Below are positions 5,970-10,226 of a stretch of DNA of 10,226 nucleotides, piece after piece. Position 1 is the stretch's first letter, and every line of letters starts with the position of its first letter. The DNA comes from Acidobacteriota bacterium. GTDB taxonomy: Bacteria; Acidobacteriota; Terriglobia; Terriglobales; Acidobacteriaceae. Location: assembly GCA_021798235.1 (NCBI GenBank), contig JAJZMO010000040.1:1-10226 (forward strand). Direction: 5' to 3'. Under the pieces are notes generated by a model that worked only from the letters and a program-made list of their open reading frames with translations, had not been told where the DNA came from and made no database searches. The translations under genes and the position numbers were made by a program.

Positions 5970-7739
5970 ATGACAGCCCTGAATCGCCAACCCACCTCCC
6001 CCCTTGCGCGTTTGCCCGAAGAGGGTACAGTTGCTTATTTTTCGATGGAGATCGCCATAAGGCCCGATATGCCGACGTACAGCGGCGGACTGGGCGTGCT
6101 GGCCGGCGACACGCTGCGTTCCGCGGCGGACCTGGCGCTGAACATGGCCGGAGTGACGCTGGTGCACCGGAAGGGCTACTACAGCCAGCATCTGGACGCA
6201 GAGGGAAATCAGACGGAGTCGGCGCAGCCATGGTCGCCGGAAGCGAAGCTAGTGGCGGAAGATCCGCGGGTGACGATTGCGATTGAGGGCCGGACGGTGA
6301 CGATTCGCGCGTGGCGTTTTGACGTGCACGGTGCGACAGGGCACACGGTCCCGATCTACATGCTGGACACCGACCTTGAGGAGAATCATCCAGAGGACCG
6401 GAACCTGACGGACCACCTTTACGGCGGTGATGGCGATTACCGGCTGCGGCAGGAAGCGGTGCTGGGGCTGGGCGGTCCGCGAATTTTGAACGCGCTGGGC
6501 TATGAGCCAGTGGTCTTCCACATGAACGAGGGCCATGCGGCTTTGCTGACGGTAGCTGCGCTGGAGCAGCGGATGGCCGGACGTTCGCTGGACTCGGCGA
6601 CCGACGCCGACGTTTCGGCCGTACGCGAGCGGTGTGTATTCACAACACACACGCCGGTGCCTGCGGGGCATGACCGCTTCTCACGGGAGCAGTCGAACCG
6701 GATTCTGGGCGTGGAGCGGACGAACCTGATTGAGCGCGTGGGGGGCTTCCACGACGGACTGATGAACATGACGTATGTGGCGCTGCGCTTTTCACGGTTT
6801 GTGAACGGCGTGGCGATGCAGCACGGGAAGGTTTCGCGGGCGATGTTTCCGGAGTACCAGATTTCGGCGATCACAAACGGGATTCATGCCGGGACATGGA
6901 CATCAGAGACGATTCAGGCGGTGTTCGACCAGCACATGCCGCGGTGGCGGCAGGACAATGTGACGCTGCGGTATGCGATTGACATTGACAGCGAACAGAT
7001 TCACGAAGCGCACCAGGCGAGCAAGCGGAGACTGATCCAGGAGGTGGCCGATCGCAGCGGCGTGCAACTGGACGAGAACATCTTCACGATCGGGTTTGCA
7101 CGGCGCGCGGCTACGTACAAACGCGCGGACCTGTTCTTCCACGATCCGGAGCGGCTGGTGCGGCTGGCGCGGGATCACGGCGGGTTGCAGGTGCTTTACA
7201 GCGGCAAGGCGCATCCGGCGGATGCTCCGGGGAAGGCGAAGATCAAGCGGGTGATCGAGCTGGCGCGGGAGCTGGGGTCGGAGACGTTGAAGATTGTTTA
7301 CCTGGAAAATTACAACTGGGAGCTGGGCGCACTGCTGACGCAGGGCGTGGACCTGTGGCTGAATACGCCGAAGCGTCCGTATGAGGCCTCGGGTACGAGC
7401 GGCATGAAGGCGGCGATCAACGGGGTGCCGAGTTTGAGCATTCTGGACGGATGGTGGATCGAAGGCTGGATAGAAGGCGTGACGGGATGGGCGATTGAAG
7501 ACCGCGAGGACGAGGGTGGTGAGGCGGCGTCGTTGTATGAGCATCTGGAGCAGGAAATTCTGCCCACCTACTACAAGGAGCATGAGCGGTGGCACCGGAT
7601 CATGCGGTCGGCGATTGCTCTGAACGGGTCGTTCTTCAACACGCAACGGATGATCGAGCAGTATCTGCTGAATGCGTATTTCCCGGAGCAGCTGGTGGAT
7701 ATTTCCGCCGAGTCACTGGAGCCGGTACTGACGCGGTAG
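5970..7739 (+). CDS. glgP: Alpha-glucan (glycogen/maltodextrin) phosphorylase, short GT35 form
   Basis: This 589-residue PLP enzyme removes glucose from the non-reducing end of alpha-1,4-glucans as glucose 1-phosphate. Visible signatures are A-Y-F-S-M-E-I-A (22-29), Y-S-G-G-L-G-V-L-A-G-D (37-47), F-H-M-N-E-G-H-A-A-L-L (183-193), T-T-H-T-P-V-P-A-G-H-D (225-235), G-F-A-R-R-A-A-T-Y-K-R (375-385) and E-A-S-G-T-S-G-M-K (472-480). Lys480 is the expected PLP lysine. These match the divergent subgroup modelled as TIGR02094 (about 600 aa) rather than the 800-aa E. coli/animal type. The N-terminal DUF3417 domain found in some relatives is absent. ATG 5970 is used because the conserved block begins only about 20 residues later. 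AGGAG at 5952-5956 is 13 nt upstream, a long spacing. It probably supplies glucose 1-phosphate from stored glycogen or imported dextrins. Confidence 0.9.
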   Translation: MTALNRQPTSPLARLPEEGTVAYFSMEIAIRPDMPTYSGGLGVLAGDTLRSAADLALNMAGVTLVHRKGYYSQHLDAEGNQTESAQPWSPEAKLVAEDPRVTIAIEGRTVTIRAWRFDVHGATGHTVPIYMLDTDLEENHPEDRNLTDHLYGGDGDYRLRQEAVLGLGGPRILNALGYEPVVFHMNEGHAALLTVAALEQRMAGRSLDSATDADVSAVRERCVFTTHTPVPAGHDRFSREQSNRILGVERTNLIERVGGFHDGLMNMTYVALRFSRFVNGVAMQHGKVSRAMFPEYQISAITNGIHAGTWTSETIQAVFDQHMPRWRQDNVTLRYAIDIDSEQIHEAHQASKRRLIQEVADRSGVQLDENIFTIGFARRAATYKRADLFFHDPERLVRLARDHGGLQVLYSGKAHPADAPGKAKIKRVIELARELGSETLKIVYLENYNWELGALLTQGVDLWLNTPKRPYEASGTSGMKAAINGVPSLSILDGWWIEGWIEGVTGWAIEDREDEGGEAASLYEHLEQEILPTYYKEHERWHRIMRSAIALNGSFFNTQRMIEQYLLNAYFPEQLVDISAESLEPVLTR

Positions 7740-7768
7740 GGCGGACGGCTGGCAGGGAGTTGGGCAGG

Positions 7769-7800
7769 CCCCGGCGTGAATAGCGCCGGGGTTTTGCTTT
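7769..7800 (+). terminator. Intrinsic terminator of the phosphorylase gene
   Basis: CCCCGGCG (7769-7776) and CGCCGGGG (7784-7791) form a perfect 8-bp stem with a 7-nt loop, followed by TTTTGCTTT. It lies 29 bp after the phosphorylase stop. The T-run ends exactly at the stop codon of the convergent gene (7800), so the two genes are packed tail to tail with a one-directional stop. Confidence 0.9.
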
Positions 7801-9254
7801 TACTGCTGGCCAGTGTGGAAGACTTCCTGGGCCTGGCCACCCTGGACGCTGAAGAGGGCGAAGTGGCGGCTGGAGGTGCTGATTAGATCGAAGAGCAGGT
7901 CGGCGCGGCCGCTGCCGGTGGCATCGACGGCGTCGATGAGGCGCATGCGCGGCTGGTAGTCGAGGAGGTTGGCGGGGGTGATGCTCTGGTAGAGCGGGAT
8001 GAGGCCGCCGGCGAAGTCGGGCTTGGCGATGAGAGTGATGTAGGTGGTGGTCTGGCCGGGCACGCTGGTGCGGGCGGAGAAGACATAGACGGGACCGGAG
8101 CCCCAGTCGAGCTCGAAGGCGTGGAAGCGCTCGTCTGTCAGGGTAAGCGGCGGCGCGGGGGCAGATTTGGCCGGCGCTTTGGCCCTGCGTGCGTGCGAGG
8201 CATGCGCCTGGTGCTTCGCGGTGGTTCTTGAGGTTGTGCGGGCTGACTTTGCGGCTGCAGCCGGCGCTGGGGGCTTGCGCGGGGTGAGGAGCTGGAGGGC
8301 GAGAGCTTCGAGCTTGTGGAGGGCGGCGATCTTGTCGCCGGTCGTGGGCCACTGCCAAGCGTAAGAGTGGTCGGTGGTGCCGTCGGCGTCAGAGATGGCA
8401 GCCATCTGGTGCATCTGGGGCGGCAGGCCGGTGAGGGCGTCCTGCTTGAGTTTTTCGACGGGGCCGGGGCCTTTGCTATAGCTGAGATGCGGACGGTTGG
8501 GGTAGGAGGAAGCCTGGCGGGAGTTGAGCTGCTGGGAGGCGCTGCGGTGGTGGAGGGTGGGCGCGCTGTTCGCATTCCCGGATGCGTGGAGGACAGGACG
8601 GCCTTCTTCGGCGGGCGTGGTGCCAGATGCGGTAGCCGGGCCGGATGCGCCTGCCGGGGGCTGGTGGAGGGTGGGACGGCCAGCTTCGGCTCCAGCGCCG
8701 CCATTGACGGGGCCGGCGTTGGCTGGTTCTGTTTTCGCCCCGGCGACGCCGGTGCTGGCGGGTGGTTTATAGGCAAAGTGGGGCTTGTCCGATGCGAATT
8801 TCGACTTGGCGGTGAGGCTGGCCGGAAGGTTGAGCTTGACGGGGCCGGAGGGCGGATTGGGCAGGTATTTGCCGAGGCCGATCCATGTGGAGGAGAGCGA
8901 GCCGGCGGCGATTTGCTCGGCGCGGAGGACTTCGACCTGGCCGATGCCGTTGCCGTCTTTCATGAGCTCGTAGAGGGTGCCGGATTCGACGGAGAGCGGC
9001 AGGGGATCGGCGAGGTAGAGGCTGCCGGGCTGGAACTGGGTGCCGTCCCAGATGGCGACGGGCACGAGGCGGCTGCGGGTGGGTTTCTGGTAGCTGCCGA
9101 GGTATTCGTAGACGGCGAGCGAGCGGATGTGCTGATTGGAGCTGCCGGAGGATGCGCTTTGTGCCGCAGCGGCAGGCGAAAAGGCGCTCGTTGCGAGGAG
9201 GCCAAAGAGCAACGCGGGGGCAATCCAGAGGCGGGGATGGGTGGGCCGTGACAT
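7800..9254 (-). CDS. Exported Pro/Ala-rich protein with R/K-P-x-L/F motif repeats, function unknown
   Basis: I do not recognise a named family. With ATG at 9254-9252 it has 484 residues and begins with a Sec signal peptide: Arg at 3 and 8, a hydrophobic core at about 10-28, and cleavage near A-A-A-A-Q at 28-32. An ordered region (about 44-150) is followed by a low-complexity linker. The linker repeats a short motif: D-K-P-H-F-A-Y (156-162), G-R-P-T-L-H-Q (192-198), G-R-P-V-L-H-A (218-224), S-A-P-T-L-H-H (230-236) and N-R-P-H-L-S-Y (253-259). A short ordered piece with S-D-A-D-G-T-T-D (288-295) and then a Lys/Arg/Ala-rich basic linker (about 325-368) follow. The C-terminal domain (about 370-484) contains D-A-V-D-A-T-G-S-G-R-A-D-L-L-F-D, like FG-GAP/calcium-loop segments. 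A frame upstream to 9365 would overlap the divergent gene and was rejected. Only AGG, directly abutting the ATG, is visible as a ribosome site. Confidence 0.7.
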   Translation of the reverse strand: MSRPTHPRLWIAPALLFGLLATSAFSPAAAAQSASSGSSNQHIRSLAVYEYLGSYQKPTRSRLVPVAIWDGTQFQPGSLYLADPLPLSVESGTLYELMKDGNGIGQVEVLRAEQIAAGSLSSTWIGLGKYLPNPPSGPVKLNLPASLTAKSKFASDKPHFAYKPPASTGVAGAKTEPANAGPVNGGAGAEAGRPTLHQPPAGASGPATASGTTPAEEGRPVLHASGNANSAPTLHHRSASQQLNSRQASSYPNRPHLSYSKGPGPVEKLKQDALTGLPPQMHQMAAISDADGTTDHSYAWQWPTTGDKIAALHKLEALALQLLTPRKPPAPAAAAKSARTTSRTTAKHQAHASHARRAKAPAKSAPAPPLTLTDERFHAFELDWGSGPVYVFSARTSVPGQTTTYITLIAKPDFAGGLIPLYQSITPANLLDYQPRMRLIDAVDATGSGRADLLFDLISTSSRHFALFSVQGGQAQEVFHTGQQ

Positions 9255-9331
9255 CCTGACTTCAACTAAGAAACAATCTACATGGATTCGGACGCTGTCG
9301 AGGAGAGAGCGTTTCGAGGAGGAGAGATTCG
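9255..9331. promoter_or_regulatory. 77-bp divergent promoter region
   Basis: Two genes diverge from this gap, so it must hold both promoters unless they lie inside the genes. The only candidate seen is a minus-strand TAGATT (around 9280) preceded by TCGACA at a 15-bp spacing, which is short. The + strand side carries the strong AGGAGGAG ribosome site (9317-9324) for the peroxiredoxin. Confidence 0.35.
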
Positions 9332-9796
9332 ATGGAGATTCACGACAAGGTTGCCGATTTTGCATTGCAGGATGAAGAGGGCCGGATGGTTCATCTGAAG
9401 GACTTTGCGGGGACGCCGGTGGTGTTGTTTTTCTATCCGCGAGCGGATACGCCGGGCTGCACGATCGAGGCTTGCGGGTTTCGGGACCACTTCAAGAAGC
9501 TCCAGAAGGCCGGGGTGGTGGTGCTGGGGATTTCGCGGGACACGGTGAAGGCCCAGAAAAAGTTCAAAGACAAGTACGAATTGCCGTACACGCTGCTGGC
9601 CGATCCCGATGAGGTGGTGTGCAACCAGTTCGGCGTGATGAAGGACAAGAACATGTACGGTAAGAAGGTCAGGGGCATCGAGCGGACGACGTTTGTGATC
9701 GGGCCGGACCGGAAGTTGCTCAAGATCTTTGCCAAGGTGAAGCCGGAGGGCCATGCCGAAGAGGTGCTGGCTGCGCTTCACGAGATGAAGGGTTAG
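9332..9796 (+). CDS. bcp: Thioredoxin-dependent peroxiredoxin, Bcp/PrxQ family
   Basis: This 154-residue thiol peroxidase reduces hydrogen peroxide and organic hydroperoxides in the cytoplasm using thioredoxin. The AhpC/TSA-fold active site is F-Y-P-R-A-D-T-P-G-C-T-I-E-A-C (35-48): Cys43 is the peroxidatic cysteine with Thr40 and Pro41, and Cys48 is the resolving cysteine typical of two-Cys PrxQ enzymes with a helix-alpha2 disulfide. Arg118 in E-R-T-T-F-V-I is the conserved active-site arginine. A third cysteine (C97) has no standard role. The length matches E. coli Bcp. ATG 9332 is well supported by AGGAGGAG at 9317-9324. The gene is divergent from the exported repeat protein, and no terminator directly follows it. 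Confidence 0.95.
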   Translation: MEIHDKVADFALQDEEGRMVHLKDFAGTPVVLFFYPRADTPGCTIEACGFRDHFKKLQKAGVVVLGISRDTVKAQKKFKDKYELPYTLLADPDEVVCNQFGVMKDKNMYGKKVRGIERTTFVIGPDRKLLKIFAKVKPEGHAEEVLAALHEMKG

Positions 9797-9823
9797 GACG
9801 GGGCACTGGCCGCACGGGCGAAG

Positions 9824-9839
9824 GCGCGCTGACGCGCGC
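9824..9839. repeat. GCGCGC hairpin after the peroxiredoxin gene
   Basis: GCGCGC (9824-9829) and GCGCGC (9834-9839) pair over 6 bp around TGAC. It lies 27 bp after the peroxiredoxin stop. There is no T-run, so it may at most pause polymerase or protect the mRNA 3' end. Confidence 0.4.
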
Positions 9840-9854
9840 AAGAGAGCGTTCCCC

Positions 9855-9881
9855 GCAAAGACCGCGAAGATCGCCAAGAAA
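9855..9881 (+). repeat. Degenerate 9-nt tandem repeat (GC-x-AAGA-x-x)
   Basis: Three consecutive units, GCAAAGACC, GCGAAGATC and GCCAAGAAA, share the pattern GC-N-AAGA-N-N, and a shifted, weaker copy (GCCGCAAAAG) follows. It is non-coding and downstream of the peroxiredoxin gene. Similar A/G-rich degenerate tandem tracts may be dispersed in the genome, but this cannot be checked here. Confidence 0.45.
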
Positions 9882-10032
9882 AGCCGCAAAAGTGCAGGGG
9901 GTGGTTCTGTGCTGGTTGAGGTTTTTGCCTATGCACCTCGTATTTTCAACAGGTTATGCGCAAAATTCATCAAGACGGGGATTTTAGAAAACTTTGGAGA
10001 CTCCCATGGTTTTTGTGGGTAAGTTGTTGGTT

Positions 10033-10059
10033 TTATTGAGCCGAGTACTCGTTATTGAG
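10033..10059. repeat. Direct repeat TTATTGAG flanking a palindrome
   Basis: TTATTGAG occurs at 10033-10040 and 10052-10059, and the perfect 10-bp palindrome CGAGTACTCG (10042-10051) fits between them. The period is 19 bp. The arrangement looks like a protein-binding site, but no regulator can be named. Confidence 0.5.
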
Positions 10060-10069
10060 TCGTAAACCC

Positions 10070-10122
10070 CTAGTGTTTTTGTTGGGAAGTGGTTGAATTT
10101 AAAGGGTGGACTAGTGTTTTTG
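10070..10122 (+). repeat. Direct repeat CTAGTGTTTTTG, two copies
   Basis: Identical 12-nt copies lie at 10070-10081 and 10111-10122, 41 bp apart. A partial copy (ATGGTTTTTG, 10006-10015) lies 66 bp before the first. The copies are followed by G-rich T/GGG words. Their function is unknown. Confidence 0.5.
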
Positions 10123-10147
10123 AGGAGGTTTCCAGTGGGAATCTCCT
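10123..10147 (+). ncRNA. RNA-type hairpin, possibly part of a small RNA or leader
   Basis: Arms 10123-10133 and 10137-10147 pair over 11 bp around a 3-nt loop. Two of the pairs are G-U wobbles (10128 with 10142, 10131 with 10139). On the minus strand these would be A-C mismatches, so the fold favours a + strand RNA. It lies 22 bp before the terminator at 10170-10203. No promoter was found, so the ncRNA label is tentative. Confidence 0.3.
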
Positions 10148-10169
10148 GTTTTGCGTGCACGGGGACAGA

Positions 10170-10203
10170 AAAAAGGCGGCTCCGATCGGGGAGCCGCCTT
10201 TTT
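10170..10203. terminator. Strong bidirectional intrinsic terminator
   Basis: Arms 10170-10183 and 10190-10203 pair over 14 bp, comprising a GC-rich 9-bp core (GGCGGCTCC) extended by A5/T5, with the loop GATCGG. The A-run and T-run make it work on either strand. No gene end is near it on the + strand (peroxiredoxin stops 373 bp upstream), so it ends either an unannotated + strand RNA or a minus-strand gene beyond the right edge. Confidence 0.88.
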
Positions 10204-10226
10204 GTATGTCCTTACTTTCAGGATAG

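Larger units (their letters stand above)
9797..10226. other. 430-bp non-coding 3' region
   Basis: No credible coding frame is present. The first 100 bp are GC-rich with a hairpin and a degenerate tandem repeat. From about 9900 to 10160 the + strand becomes T- and G-rich and markedly less GC-rich than the genes, with DnaA-box-like words, direct repeats and an RNA-type hairpin. It ends in a strong terminator. The last 23 bases, read on the minus strand, contain TGA and TAA triplets and could be the 3' end of a minus-strand gene lying beyond the window. Confidence 0.6.

Noticed and set aside
8316..9251. 311-codon open frame on the + strand opposite the repeat protein
   Set aside because: Its translation is Gly/Ala/Val-rich without domains or ribosome site. 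The minus-strand frame has a signal peptide and ordered C-terminal domain.
9255..9365. N-terminal extension of the repeat protein to 9365
   Set aside because: It would overlap the divergent peroxiredoxin start and move the signal peptide 37 residues inward.
10006..10140. MraZ-type operator (repeated TGGG/GTGG words)
   Set aside because: The G-rich words are irregularly spaced rather than phased by about 10 bp, and no mraZ or cell-division gene is visible.
1..10226. CRISPR arrays, tRNA/rRNA genes, insertion sequences, phage or toxin-antitoxin genes
   Set aside because: I saw no regularly spaced long repeats, cloverleaf-like sequence, transposase motifs or terminal inverted repeats with target duplication.

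Overview
The window looks like a stretch of a GC-rich Acidobacteriota (Terriglobia-like) chromosome. This is inferred from gene style: proline/alanine-rich exported proteins of a type I associate with acidobacteria, a Tat-exported beta-propeller glycosidase, and a short-form alpha-glucan phosphorylase. It is not based on a marker gene. There are no rRNA or tRNA genes, no insertion sequence and no CRISPR array.

Layout, left to right. The 3' end of an extracellular repeat-type protein (1-233, +) is followed by a 216-bp gap holding a perfect 15-bp hairpin. Next is a small outer-membrane beta-barrel gene (450-1130, +). A convergent gene (1221-2318, -) encodes a Tat-exported beta-propeller glycoside hydrolase; its promoter overlaps a LacI-family-type operator and its mRNA appears leaderless. 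A bidirectional terminator (about 2449-2490) separates it from a cold-shock protein gene (2512-2712, -) with a long structured leader. After a 409-bp divergent gap come, all on +, a group II PLP-dependent decarboxylase (3122-4510), galactokinase galK (4568-5719) and an alpha-glucan phosphorylase (5970-7739) with a strong terminator (7769-7800). A convergent gene (7800-9254, -) encodes a 484-aa exported Pro/Ala-rich protein of unknown function with a recurring R/K-P-x-L/F motif. Divergent from it is a Bcp/PrxQ peroxiredoxin (9332-9796, +). The last 430 bp are non-coding and contain a degenerate 9-nt tandem repeat, an AT-richer G/T-biased stretch with short repeats, DnaA-box-like words, an RNA-type hairpin and a strong terminator.

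The recognisable metabolism is carbohydrate-centred: an exported glycosidase with a sugar-regulator-type operator, galactokinase feeding the Leloir pathway, and glucan phosphorolysis. The cold-shock protein and peroxiredoxin are general stress functions. The decarboxylase substrate is not known. The genes face in several directions, so this is not one operon; at most the decarboxylase and galK are co-transcribed.

The + strand is G-rich over C even inside the minus-strand genes, which suggests that it is the leading strand of replication here. No obvious new multi-gene system is visible. The least explained parts are the 3' non-coding region (about 9900-10205), the leaderless promoter/operator of the glycosidase, and the motif-repeat exported protein.
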